From Pyrenopolyporus hunteri (taxonomy: Eukaryota > Ascomycota > Sordariomycetes > Xylariales > Hypoxylaceae), in the NCBI GenBank assembly GCA_902806595.1, contig CADCXC010000005.1:1426001-1490000 (forward strand): DNA of 64,000 nucleotides, read 5' to 3'. The position numbers and the translations under genes are program-made. The notes under the pieces were generated by a model. It was not told where the DNA came from. It saw only the letters and a program-made list of their open reading frames with translations, and searched no databases. Of the stretch, positions 35,138 to 47,300 are shown piece by piece. Numbering within the stretch: the stretch's first letter is position 1; every line of letters starts with the position of its first letter.

Positions 35138-38100
35138 CCTGAAGGGTAGTGCCAGCTATACCTAGATGGAATTCGGGACTCTCTTCGCGGGTAAACGGAA
35201 GTCGACACGGCCAGTACTATCAAAGATCAGTCGTAGCTCCTCCGGGAAGGTCTTCACTAGGGTGTGGTAGATTAAAATAATGATGTTATGAGTACGGAGA
35301 TTAAAGAATAGCAAGGTAATCGCTATGGATACACGTATGTACGCGGTAGGTAATGTCAATGCTTCAGGTTGAAGAAATGAGCTAGAAAAATGGCAGAAAA
35401 GGGAGGGAAGTAGAAAAGGAAAATAAGTAGTGTGGTATTGGTAGGGTTGGTTCCAGATCGGGGCCCCAGACATCAAACTCTCTCTTGTTGCCAATCGAGC
35501 GACGGCGAACAATGGTGATTGTTGATGAATGACCTGGAAAACAACAAGAGCGGGCTTTGTGTGAAATGGCTCGGGAGGTGATTCGGACGCAAGGTGTTTG
35601 TGCCTCATATAAACAGGTATAATGAAAGGGAAATAAGATCAAAGACTTACAGTCACTATGAATCTTGCCTGCGTTTATTGACGGACAGCCTGTGTCCAGT
35701 CGACAAGATCGATTAGACTGGCCTAGTCAGTATCGAGTCAATACGGTCTTTGGACCTGCTAATAATGAATGGCTGAAGGAGTGACTGCGATGAAAACAAA
35801 GGTGACCATAGGTGTCAGAAGAAAAGAGTGGCGAACGAGGGATGAAGAATGGAAAAATGAAATACGACCAAGTGAGAAAAAGGTGATATAGGAAATGAGG
35901 TGTTGAGGGGGATAAAGGTCGACGATGAGGCACAGGCGTCTGAGCAACCAAATAGGCCGATACTTAATTATATGTACCCCTCTGCCCTGTGGAGAAGCTG
36001 CTATTGGTGCCTGTTCAGTTAGGTGCAATACCTCCACATGCGCGACTTCCCCTGGAGCCAGCGCTTGCATCTCTTTTGTGAGATCAGGCCCAATGGCCAC
36101 ATGGTGATGATACAGCGGGTGTAACCTTGAGATCCAATGACAGACTTAGCAGCTTTCCAAAAGTAGCAAGCACTGGTCAGCAGCTACCTAACCCTAAGTA
36201 ACTACCTACCACATTGTATATACCTATATTATACATAGGTACATACAAGTAGCACTTACTAGTAAAGCTGCTTTTAATTGCTATTAAATCCATTACTATT
36301 ATTTTATTTAAGGTTATTATGAAGAGGATAGCCCCGTAAGCCCGTTGTTCTAAATCATAGCTGTCGTGTCATGGGAAGAAATGTTAGCCAAGCCAGAAGA
36401 AAAAAAAAATGGCCCCAAGGAATAGCCCCTAGGCTGCGATTGAGACCCGACAAGGGCCTGGGTTGAAATTTGAACGGGAACTCAGCAGCCACAAAATTTG
36501 AACTAAACCCCGTGTATAAAATACAGCGATTGGATAATAAAATTCCGTCCTCTGACCGGATTTATGTTAGGTATGACTCTTAATTGATGTAGATCTAATG
36601 ATTTGGTACCTGTAGTATGGAGAGAAAAAATTCGGAGAAAAGGTTTCTGATCATACTTTTCTCTATGCGTATTAAAATAGATTAGCGGATAGTACATTGA
36701 ACGGTTTAAGGAACGTCACGGGTAGAGGGGAAGAGCAAGCAAGTTAATCTAAAAGCACAAAACACTAAGTGCGAAGTCCTTAGTTGTCAGGAAACCATAA
36801 AGATTATCACAATATCTACATCACGTCATTAGAGGTTTGTGCTTGCTGTTCCTGCATATCTGATCCTTGGCGATCTACACCGGCATTACATTATTGAATA
36901 CCTAGAAAACCTCTAAGCCACTCAAGCAACTATGTGATTAAGCGTCCTGTTAATATCTTATTATAATTTAATATTTTTTAAATCTCTAAAATATATATTC
37001 AATCATATGATACTAAACGCTTATATTATATAGATTTTATTAAACCTTTAAATATTTTATAAATTAAGTAAATACCATTATAAAAATAATTATTCGCTTA
37101 GAAAAGGGTAACAAATGACGCCAAAAATTCAGGGCTGAGGAGAACGCTTAAAGGTTTCAAACGGGTGCTTCTAGGCGGCTACCACCATTAATTACATAGT
37201 AGGGGTTGAAAAGCTTCAAACCACCGAGGGTCGATTGGCCTACAGATGTTCCCCTCAACTAGTTTTTGACAAGGTTCCCTTATATTCCCTTATCCTTAAG
37301 GCGTAGCTGACAAACATTAATGACGGAGACGTATTAGGTACATAGGTACCTTCAACTGCCTAGGTACTTAAGTACCGGTTGTATAATAGCGGTCTGCGAA
37401 AACAAACATGCCCATCGTCGGACCGCATCGTCCTCGACTTCGAGGCAAGCTTCATGTAAGCGGAAACCTACGGTTATCTCTGCTATCGGTTACATCTCGC
37501 TTATCCTTAATACAAAGCAACTAGTTAACTTTTGGTGCAGGTGGGATGACAACAGCAGTTACGAGGGTCCCCAGGCACAAAAATCATGTAAGAAACCTCC
37601 TTCACAGTGTCATATGCACTTAATGTATTGTACATACCGAGGCGAATGGGGGCGGTCGAGCCACTTACATAATATTCAAGGTGGAACTGCTTGCGTATGC
37701 CGTGGATGCGGTCAGAAACAGGATTATATACCTACGACCACGCTGTGTTGCCACACCCGTTCGACATTACTTTCGCGAAGATGTCGGACATCATTAACTG
37801 ATCTGCGTCCTATCCGCCCTAAAACGGATTCTATCATCATAATGTGCGTTCACCACCATTTCATCCCTCGTTCGAATTAAAGCGTAGGAAGTTTTTCGAA
37901 CACCGAATTAAACCGCGATTCTAGCATGTAGGTACTTACGCACATACCTCGGTGTATATGCGCTATATGCGCACATCGCCAACCGATATCATCGAACCAG
38001 CGCGGCATGAAACGGGAACATCGCACAACCAAAATTACGCATCTCGTTCGATCAATCGGTTCAGCTCCCTTGCCCCCCTTTTACCTTAATCTCAGTGGCA

Positions 38101-39148
38101 GCTCCACATGCGGCATTACTTGCCTGTTTTCCGCCCAGCCATCCAGGGCCAACCAATGAGTAGGTAGTTTGGTATTTGACGTTTCGAAACGTCCACTTCT
38201 GCAGCGAATCATTTAGCTTGCCCCTGAGCTGGGGCCGATTGACGAGTTACATGTATATGCTATAGTAGAGGTCCTTGTTTCATCGCCCCTAGGAAGGTCG
38301 GATCGCGGGGTTAGCCCCTATGTTCGTCGGTACCCACCTGCTATTTTAGGACATGTCGAAGGGCCCCATCGGGCGGCTAGGTAGATCAGCTCTTTCCTGG
38401 CTGCGCTTAAAGTATGGGCCTAGGTTCCTCAAAGGGACAAAGGGGAAAGAAATCATCGTCCCTTCTCCCTTCCCATTCGAAGCGGATCGCGAGCCTACCC
38501 ATGGTTCCTTACTAGAAAAGAACTAGGCAATACCCATAGGAGTAAGCAATTTGGAAATATCTTACACGGATGGGGCACGATGTTCCTTCCATGATAACGA
38601 CGGTATGTGATATACTTAGAGAGCCGCATAGTTTTAGATCATTAAATGTCTAAGACCTCGTAGGCGGCTGCTTACATATCTCCAACGTAGGTAGGTAGCT
38701 TACAATATCACATTTTCATTGATATTTATGTCGCAAATACAATATCCCAAATTCCTGAAATGGCATCTATTACCTGCCCCTAGAATATCAGTTCGTCAAG
38801 TGGATGGCACCGAGATCGCCGTACACCACAAATTGGCACGCATGGAAAATTATGCCAATAACGACACTGAATTCGTCGCCATCGATATACCACGTCTCGG
38901 ATGAGGCCGGAAACAAGTGAGTGGAGACATTAGACATAACCCTTCTACTTGTAAGTGAATGACATCTCGCCGTTTCCACTCCACATATACCAGTATCATG
39001 AGGTACTTGGAGCACCAGGGGACAAAAGGGGCAACCGACATTACAACTCACGATAACAACTAATATAGCACTCACACTGATTACCTAGGTATACAGAGTC
39101 CGAGAACATACTAACCCTACTGTATCTCGTGCACATTGAATCCCTACT
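35138..39148. other. Long intergenic region, no gene seen
   Basis: The first 500 bp is pyrimidine-rich on the minus strand and is probably the promoter and leader of the GH55 gene. A small AT-rich island lies at about 36940-37110, resembling the RIP-like DNA at the window end. TACCTA-type tracts occur near 36190-36245, 37336-37376 and 38685-38700. Reading frames at 35759-36100, 37614-37880 and 38719-38904 are not supported. Confidence 0.45.
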
Positions 39149-40228
39149 TTACGCCTTACCCTGCCGAGTCTTCATCAGGGGCTGTATCTTCTGCCCAAAC
39201 ATGTCCATCCCTTGTAAGTAATCATCAAACGCAAGCAAGATTCCTTTCGTTCCCGGGACGCCTGCGGCCTCATCTAACATGGCCGCGACCTTCTCGTAGG
39301 ACCCCACCAGGGTGCCCATATTGAGATTTATAGCCCCTTCTTGACGGCCTACAGTCGCTGTTATAGAGTTAGGATCCGTGCTAGAATCTTTCGATGTTTG
39401 CGTATTCATCGCCGCTAAAGCGACCGTGTCCGCACCCTCGTTGTACAGCTTCCACTTGGCTTCGGCTGCCCCATCCGTCTCGTCGGCGATGAGCATGAAG
39501 AGGACGTAGGAACCGACGTCGCGGCCCGTCCTAGCCGCCGCTTCAACAAGGCGAGACGTCTCGCGACCATATGCTGTCGGCGTGTTGACTCCGACGGCAA
39601 AAGTGAAGTTGTAGTCTGCATGCATAGCGGAGAACTCTACGCCCCTACCCGATTTCCCAGCGGCGATAATCTTCACCTCCTCTTTTGGTCGAGGAGACAG
39701 CTTGCAATCGTTCATCTGGAAGTACTTCCCCTTGAAGTTCGACACGCCGTCCTTCCAAAGTTCCTTCATGACCTGAACGTACTCGGTGGCGTAGTCGTAT
39801 CTGTACCCGAAGTACTCGTCGCCGGGCCAAAGACCCATTTGAGAGTATTCAAGCGCCTGCCAGCCGGACACGATGTTGATCCCGAAGCGCCCTGGCGCTA
39901 TAGAATCAATTGTGCTCGCCATGCGAGCGGCTATGGCTGGAGGAAGGGTGAGAACAGCCGTCGAAGCAATCAGCCGGATCTTGGACGTGACGGCGGCCAA
40001 GGCGGTCATAAGCGTGAAGGAATCTTGACAATGATCCCAGAACTGGCTCTTGCCGCCGAATCCGCGCAGCTTGACCATGGATACCGCAAATTCAAAGTCA
40101 TATTCCTCAGCCTTCTCAATGATCTGCTTATTCAGCTCCCAAGTGGGCAAGTATTGAGGTGAAGTCGTCGAAATCATGTATCCATTACTGCCGTTAGGGA
40201 GGAAGACACCGATCTCCATAGTTGTCAT
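39149..40228 (-). CDS. RutA-like pyrimidine monooxygenase (flavin, luciferase-like)
   Basis: Luciferase-like FMN-dependent monooxygenase closely resembling bacterial RutA, which opens the uracil or thymine ring between N3 and C4 using reduced flavin and oxygen. Intronless, 359 aa, the normal RutA length. Stretches typical of RutA are ISTTSPQYLPTWELNKQI, SMVKLRGFGGKSQFWDH, LTLPPAIAARMASTIDSI, RFGINIVSGWQALEYSQMG, WPGDEYF, YATEYVQVMKELW, GRDVGSYVLFMLIADETD, and INLNMGTLVGSYEKVAAMLDE. The match runs end to end and is far closer than to generic luciferase-like proteins. No other rut genes (peroxyureidoacrylate amidohydrolase, RutC-G) are nearby. Two Met codons lie at the start (MTTMEIG); the second is where bacterial RutA begins. 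Lack of introns and a bacterial-type family suggest horizontal transfer, which is inference. Divergent from the Ap4A phosphorylase gene. Confidence 0.9.
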   Translation of the reverse strand: MTTMEIGVFLPNGSNGYMISTTSPQYLPTWELNKQIIEKAEEYDFEFAVSMVKLRGFGGKSQFWDHCQDSFTLMTALAAVTSKIRLIASTAVLTLPPAIAARMASTIDSIAPGRFGINIVSGWQALEYSQMGLWPGDEYFGYRYDYATEYVQVMKELWKDGVSNFKGKYFQMNDCKLSPRPKEEVKIIAAGKSGRGVEFSAMHADYNFTFAVGVNTPTAYGRETSRLVEAAARTGRDVGSYVLFMLIADETDGAAEAKWKLYNEGADTVALAAMNTQTSKDSSTDPNSITATVGRQEGAINLNMGTLVGSYEKVAAMLDEAAGVPGTKGILLAFDDYLQGMDMFGQKIQPLMKTRQGKA

Positions 40229-41301
40229 CTTTACTAAAGAGGGATTTTCTAGTTGCAGGAGCCCATTCGAGAGTGAATGCCAGTTTAGCTGCCTAGATAC
40301 ACAAGGTCAAGTAGGTAGGTAGAGTTTATATACCCAAAATACCAGACTGACAACAGCCTGCCTCCAAGGGGGCGGGGGGTAGCAGCTGTTCATCTATATT
40401 CTAATGCTCTTGATAGATATCATCGCCAACTCCGTCATCATCTCCAACATGATAGATCAATTCTCCTGTGTTATATGGCCAATAGTCGTATCCATGTGAT
40501 TCCTACACGGCAGCTCAAGGAAATAATCGTCTCCCTTTTCTGCATAACCCCCTCTCGGAACCTTCTAGGCCTGCATCGCACACGTGAGTAGAAAAGTACT
40601 CCTGTGGTTGTTTACGGCAAAGTGTCGAAATATATACCTGTTTCTGGTTTTATAGAGTTACTTGGATGCTACTCGTCTATGCTAACCGTAGGTACCTAGG
40701 TAGGCTTCTAGGCGATCTCTTCAACCCTTATTTACCAAGTAATCGTGTTGTGTCATTTAATTATATAATCCCATATCGGTAATTGTCCCCATCCCGTACA
40801 GCGTAGAAGCGCGGATCTAATCGTACCGGGAAAGGAGGTGATCGAGATTCGATACCATCGAATATCGTACGCACGTAAGATGATAGATAAGGTATAATGA
40901 TGTAGGCTGGTCAGTAGCTTCGGCTTCTTAACAGCAAATGGAGGCAAATGCGTGATTGCGTCTAATGCCGAGTTTATGTAATTGGCCAGTTACTGGAAGA
41001 AGATGATCTATCAAGGAATACCTACCTATATATCCTTGACCGGTGAGGCTTTTTAACGTTTCTTGCTTACTATGTCTATCCGTAGAGGTATTAGGGGGGT
41101 AGGCACCTATTAAGTCATGGGCTGGTAGGTAATATTGTGGGGTAAAGGCAGCGCCGATCTTGGGCTTGCTAGCTGAGTCAGCTAGTGTGTGCCGTACCCG
41201 GGTACCTAAGATAATGGTGAAGGCGTGGTAAACATGGAAATCTGAATACTTCGGACAATTCCTCATCTGTTCCAGCAGGCTGCGCTTCCTGGGTCGACAC
41301 G
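40229..41301. promoter_or_regulatory. Shared upstream region of RutA-like and Ap4A phosphorylase genes
   Basis: About 1.07 kb between divergent start codons, containing a TAGGTACCTAGGTAGG block at 40690-40706 and GTAGGTAGG at 40313-40322. No specific regulatory motif is recognised. Confidence 0.4.
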
Positions 41302-42383
41302 ATGGCGGAACTCGCGCGACCATTTGCTCCTCCGAACCTCCCCGGACTGGTGAAAGCAGCATTCGACAAAGCTCGAACCAATGGCGACATAACGTACTAC
41401 CCAACCAACGTCGCCATCTTGGCACCTAGTTCCATTCCCGTAAGCCAAGTCGTTCAGCCCAGTTATTCACCCAGCCGTCCAGTCATCCTGTCAAGCCATG
41501 TTACTAGTTATATGATGTAGCAATTATGATATAGAAATAACCTACATACTTACTAATCAAGTACCTTATGTAGTTCCAGCTTCGATTCTCGCCGGCTTTG
41601 GCTCTGAAGCCAAAAGCCCCGAAACCCAAACCGGACGGGAAGCCATTTAATCCCTTCGAGAACCCCTCCCCCTCCATGATCGTCGCCGACCTGCCGCCAT
41701 CTCATAGACTGGTCCTGAACAAATTCGCTGTCGTGCCGGAGCACTTCATCCTAATTACCAAGGAGGTCAAGCCCCAGACGCACGTATTGGAGAAGGATGA
41801 CATAGCTGCGACATTTGCTTGCATCCAATCCTACCGTGCGAACGGGCAACAGCTATTCGCGTTCTTCAATTCGGGCCCACATTCCGGTGCGAGTCAGCCG
41901 CATCGACATCTACAACTGCTTCCCGTCGAGCGTATGAAAGACGGATTGGAAGGTGTAGACCGGGGTAGCGAGTGGAGCGTTCTAGCGGAGAGACTCACCG
42001 AGTCTGAGAAAATACTGCCGTTTAATGTCTTTACCACGAGCGTGCACCCAGACTTGGCCGCTGAGCAGAGGCATAATGCATACCTAGAATTATATAGACG
42101 TGCTGTCAAGGCAGTGTTCCCAGACAGGGAGGTACATAGCGAAGGTGAAGCCCAGATTAGTTATAACTTTGCCATGACAAGTACGTCCATGGCCCTGTGC
42201 CCGAGGACGGCAGAGGGCATGATGATCAGGAATAAGTCCGGCGAGGAAGTTGGCGTAGTTTCGTTCAATGGGACGGTTTTGGCCGGCACTGCCCTCGTCA
42301 AAAACGAGGCTGAATGGGACGCATTAAGAGAAGATCCGGACATGCTGCTCGATGTCCTCAAAGGGATTGGTTTACCTCCTTAG
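41302..42383 (+). CDS. APA2: Diadenosine tetraphosphate (Ap4A) phosphorylase
   Basis: Phosphorolytic ATP adenylyltransferase of the HIT superfamily: splits Ap4A with phosphate to ADP and ATP, limiting this alarmone in the cytosol. Two exons, 41302-41439 and 41574-42383, give 315 aa; the 134-nt intron has GTAAGC, a TACTAATC branch site and a TAG acceptor. The splice joins NVAILAPSSIP to FQLRFSPALALKPK, a junction conserved in yeast Apa1/Apa2. The catalytic HIT-like motif is PHRHLQLLP (His156, His158, Gln160), preceded by FNSGPHSGASQ. The C-terminal third (ISYNFAMTSTSMALCPR...) is the typical fungal Apa domain. The symbol is by family; I cannot tell Apa1 from Apa2 orthology. Its stop codon is only 282 bp from that of the convergent Myb-like gene. 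Confidence 0.92.
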
Positions 42384-42665
42384 CCAAAGTTAATCGCTAG
42401 GTTAGTGGAGGAAAGAACGAGTCGGAACCAAAAGTCTAGGCAGCCGTGGCCGTAAAGCTATGTGTTTATTTGCCGACTCATAAGACCTGCCTTGAAGTCT
42501 CATCGCCGTAAGTACATACATACTAGTCCTTTCGATTGATTCCTACATTACACCACCACGGGTTCTAATACACTCCTCCGAAGGTTCTTTATCATACACA
42601 CTCAAGACCAACACACATATTTTAGCCAACATGCCCGTATTAGCCAAGATACAGATTAGTTGAAC

Positions 42666-44349
42666 TCACTTTGATCCCGCCCTGTCCTCTTCCATCAATT
42701 CCTTCCATTTCCTATGGCAAGTAGCGCCGCCAAACTGGTATGAACCGCCATTAGCAAGGATGTAGTCGGCGACCTGTCCCCATGGTGCCTTAGCAGGCTT
42801 CATGTCGTCTCCTTTGTTCAGCTTGCGAACAGCCTTCCTAAGGAGCCGGATCTATGTCATTTTGTTAGTCAGGTACCCAGTCAGGCACGGGAGTTTTCCC
42901 GTCGGAAGAACCAACATCATTTTCTTGCCACTCGGGCTTTCGCACCCGCGCTTCCTTGTCTTTTGTCAAAGTTCGAAACCGTCCTCTAAGCGTCGATTCG
43001 GCTTCGACGAAGTTGCCCTTCTGCCGGATCTCTCGGTACGTCATCCCTGCCAGCTTCGATCTGACCAAGAAATCGTCTTTAGCAGCCCGGCTGTCTTCAA
43101 CAAGTTTAACATTGCGTCCATGAGCCGATGGACCTTCGTTTCCATAGGGGGCAGCGTCGTGGCGCTCTGGTTTAATTTTGGCCTTCTGGGTTGGTTGTTG
43201 ATGACCCATGGGTAATTGGGGGGTAGCTGGCCTCTTGCCCTTTGAAGATGGCGGCTCGGGCGAGACCATGGGTACCTGACGTGCTCTAACCGGCTTGCTA
43301 GGAAGTTCCTTGCGTGGCTTTTGGCCTGACCTCTGGGGATAAAATGGGCCGCGAGCGTGATGATGCTCGAACACGGAGGTGCCGAGATCTGGTTCTGCGT
43401 TGGCCAGCATGTTGTTATGGATCGACTCTGATGAAGAATTCGGGGTTGGCGATGGATGAATTCGCAGCATCTTGGGAGAAATGGTTGATGGGTACTCCGA
43501 CGCCCAATTATTTGCGGAGTTCTCCGAACCGGAGACGGGGGCGTTCACCTGCAGATTTTCCGCTGTGTTACCATTTACTGTCATGGGGCCAAGAGTCATT
43601 GCCGCCATAGCTTCAGAAGTTGCCGACGAGTGGGCGGACGAGGAGAAGCTGCTGGGGCTAACCTGTGTGCCTTCTAGAGGCTCCCCAAAAACGGGCATGT
43701 TGGAATGCCAGTTATCGCCCTGTATGCCGTCCGCGAAGTCGAGATAGCCGGCTCCTTGCGAGCCTCCATTCGCGCTATACGCCTGCCAGGAGAACTGCCG
43801 GGGGTCGTAGTTGGATCCGAAGCTTCGAGTATGGCCGTTTGCAGTGCGGAGGTTTTGTAGAAACATTTGTTCGTTTCCCACCGGGTGGGAATGGCTCGGA
43901 TCAAAATTCCCTCCGGCATTTACCGCTGAGACACCAACGGCAGTCGTTTGGTTTCTAGCAAATGACGTACTCGCATCAACAGCTGTATAGCAGTCGCCAA
44001 AGTCTTCGGGCTGCGAACGCGGGTGTAAGTGTCTTCTTCGATGCCACTTCGATGGGTCAAGTAATGATCTTACCATGTAGGCATCATCCCCGCTGTCCGC
44101 GGCCATGGGTTGGAGCCACTGCTGGTCATCCATTGTCTGCCCCGATAGGTGCTGAGACACCACGTCGTTCCAGAACAGGCCTATATGGTATGGGTAGTCG
44201 ATAAATCGTCGACAAAGAAGCTTCTGCAAGATCTCCTTTTCACGATCGTTGCCAATGTGAGACCCAATCGCAAATATCTCGTCGTCGCCCGGTAGACAAC
44301 CGACCCAGACAGTCTGGGGTAGCATCGGGTTGATAATCATCTTGGACAT
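42666..44349 (-). CDS. Myb-like DNA-binding domain protein
   Basis: Probable nuclear regulator of a fungal-specific Myb-like type. Two exons, 44349-42916 and 42851-42666, give 539 aa. The intron starts with an unusual GTTGGT donor and ends ACATAG after a CTAAC branch site; phase is kept and the joined sequence KPEWQENDIRLLRKAVRKL is coherent. Residues 1-60 form a conserved-looking N-terminus. About 80-420 is low-complexity, rich in Ser/Asn/Gly/Pro. The C-terminus has a helical DDFLVRSKLAGMTYREI segment (about 425-441) and a Myb/SANT-like domain (about 472-533: PEWQEND, APWGQVADYI, GGATCHRKWKEL). If unspliced, the frame would stop before the second half of this domain. Target genes are unknown. 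Confidence 0.85.
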
Positions 44350-47300
44350 CTACCTAAGGTCGACCTAGGTTTCGGTCTTGCCCCCTTTTTGCCTCTTCTA
44401 TCAGCCGTGAACCCCTCTTGCTCCCAACACTCACCGCCGCTTCCGTCAGTACACTCTGCGCGAGTCTTGGGCTAGAGAATACCGTCGATACCCCGCTTGC
44501 GCTCAGATGGTAGACTTGTGTTGGGTATACTTGCAGTAGAGCCCTAGCGGTCAGGAACTTGTGTTCTTGGTAGCGACGCAAGTCTTGTGCGGCCTCCCGA
44601 AAATGAGTCAGGAACCGTTCCCGCAGTTGTCCTTCTGGCTAGAGCATAGAGAACGGCCCTGGAGATGGGTATAATGGCAGGGGGCGAGCGGTCGACGTTG
44701 TGATGAGTTATGTTTGGATACGAGGAAAAAGTTATTCTGCGTGCTGCACGGTTTTCGCCACGTTATAAGATGAGTACGGGAGTGAAGTCTAAACGCTGGC
44801 TTTACAGGCAAAGTGTCTGCGGCGAAAACTCTCTAGTCTGCCATATAACAAGTATGGTAGGCCCAATCTATATCTTTAAAACTGTCTCGAACTTATGAAA
44901 AAAAGCCAAGGAGTACGGTAATCCTCAAGGTTCCTCGAGGGGGTATGTTGGGACTAATACTATTCGTACGACTCTTTCTTCTTCCAGAAGCTCTCCCATT
45001 GTCCTCTCGACACGGCCTACGAAGTACGCGAGGACTTTCTTGGGTTTCCCAGATCTTGATAGGAAGTGGAGAACAAGGGGCCGAAGTGGAGGAGCGGGAA
45101 GCAAGTCTCTCAAAAGGACGTCTGAATTACCTAAAACGATTCTCGATGCCGTCTACTCATCATACGAAACCAGGTTCTACCGCCACAGCTAATTATCACA
45201 AGCTCAGGAAACATCGATGAAGGGTTGCCAAAGCCGTACAAGGGGCTATCCTTGCCTGCTCGAAATTTTGGCTGCGGCTCTACCTGCAGGAATCTATAGG
45301 AGATTTCTGCACAGGATATTTCTATACATATCAGGGGACTTCCCCGTAGCATTGCTTCTGCATTATGGGCCAATTGGATAGGGGGGTGGCCGGCATAAGT
45401 TGCCTCGAACGCCAAAATAACGTATTAAGCTATAGGCGTCTGTAAGTGACTTAAGCTATTACCTGGTCCATCTACACCAGTCCCTCATGGCTGTGTGTGC
45501 GAGGGTACTTCTCGCGGATATCTCCCTGTCAACTGGAGCCATCCAGTCCGACGCCCTAACTCTTAGCTTCATTTGTCTGTTTGATTTTAGCTTTGGGTCC
45601 TAATCCTGCGTGGGGTTTTGACAGCTGCGAGCGAGAACGCGGGACCCTGCTTTCATCGACCTTCTAATTCATTCTAAACCCAACAAGACCATAATATACC
45701 TAAGGGATCCATGCCAGACGTTGGCGGTACTACTTATCCGCTACCCACTTGGGTTTGCGAAGTCTTCAGTGATTCGGGTTCGTGGTGGGGTGGTGAAATG
45801 CCATCTAAGCTAGCAGCCGAGACACCATGTTGCAAAAGTCTGTCTAGGGGAGAGATGGGAACTCATAAGATCCCCCTTTCGTATCTCGGCGCTACGTTCA
45901 AGATAACTCGGCGATAGTAGTTACGACTGCGTGGTTTAAGCTATTGAGGCTACAGCCATTGGGGAAATACTACCAAGAAAAAAACTGATATGTCACTGGG
46001 ATCTAAGATGCCCGTCCCCGGGAACATGGTACAACATCCGGTAAGGCTGTTGCTTCTTCAAGACTCACGCATAACGCCAGTACAGAATAGATTTACACCA
46101 CATTATTTCCTTGACTCGCAACGAGCCCGGTCACTATACTTAAGCGCGGGGGTCACCGAGCATTTGCAGCTTCAATTAGGGGTGACCTATCAGCCATCGA
46201 AGTGCGGGTGATCAACAGAGGTGCCGTCCTGCAAACGTTACGCACATGACTTGATATAACGGTTGGGTCAATGCCTAATCACGGTAATCGGATGGCTCCG
46301 GGATGAGCGAGCGAATGAGCCCCACGATCAATATATCGACGCCCACGAGCCATCTTAGGTACCAACTAGTTGGATTACGTTCGCCAGATGAGGTGGGTGG
46401 CGAAGCTACCGTCTACCGGTTCCCCGGTATTCGGGCGATTTTGTCGCCTTTCAGCTTAAGCGAGTTTATTTAGCAGCATAATCCAGTCGATGAATTTTTT
46501 TTTCCTTTCGGTTTTCATATATCGTTCGTCGCATGTTGATATGCAAGCTTCATGCAATGCAGCCCAAAAAAATTCGGCAGTCTTCAGCTCGACATCCTAC
46601 TATGAACTTATACGGCTACGATATACAACCCAGGTATGTGTGTTGGTACCAACGGGCGAGATTATGCTCCGTTTGAGACATTCGATACTGTTGACAGACA
46701 ACGACAGACTGTGGCTCTGTGAAACCAACCATCCTACCCTACATACTAAGTAACCGCCGTGTGAATCGAGATTCACACAGACTGCCTACCCAACCTTGTG
46801 GAATTCGGCACCGTCAAATATGACAATATTGAAAGAGCCACCATAATGCCGCCCGTGCCGCGAAGTCAATCGTCCCATTGGCCAGGACTCTAGGTGGTAC
46901 TGGATGGCGTTGATCTGTTTGATCCTGGCTCGCTGAGAGGAGAGCTGACTTAATGGTCCTGTTGTGTGATGAAGTGGCATAACTATTAATCTCACTTGTA
47001 GCGAACGATTACCGTATCGACAAGTCGACCGGGGAGAGTGGCGGCTACGTGTACGCCAACGGAAGGTATTTCTTCCGCACTACTTCGATCGATGTGTCTT
47101 CCACCTCCAGATCTAGCCTATCCTAAGCTCCTTGATCAGAAATGATAGGTACACGACATTTCGAGCACACATATCACTGCGTCTATATGATCTAATCTAA
47201 TCTCACGGATGCCGGGCGGAGGCTTCCTATTGGTAATTTCCATGATCTCAGGTGAAACGATAGGAGGCCGGTCAGCTAGCACGTTCGGGTGAAATAAGGA

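Noticed and set aside
35162..36100. Minus-strand frames upstream of the GH55 gene
   Set aside because: Low-complexity Phe/Ser/Leu-rich translation of a pyrimidine-rich leader; better explained as promoter and 5' UTR.
45711..46211. Small plus-strand frames as a spliced gene
   Set aside because: Neither frame resembles a known protein, and no GT-AG intron with a branch site joins them convincingly.
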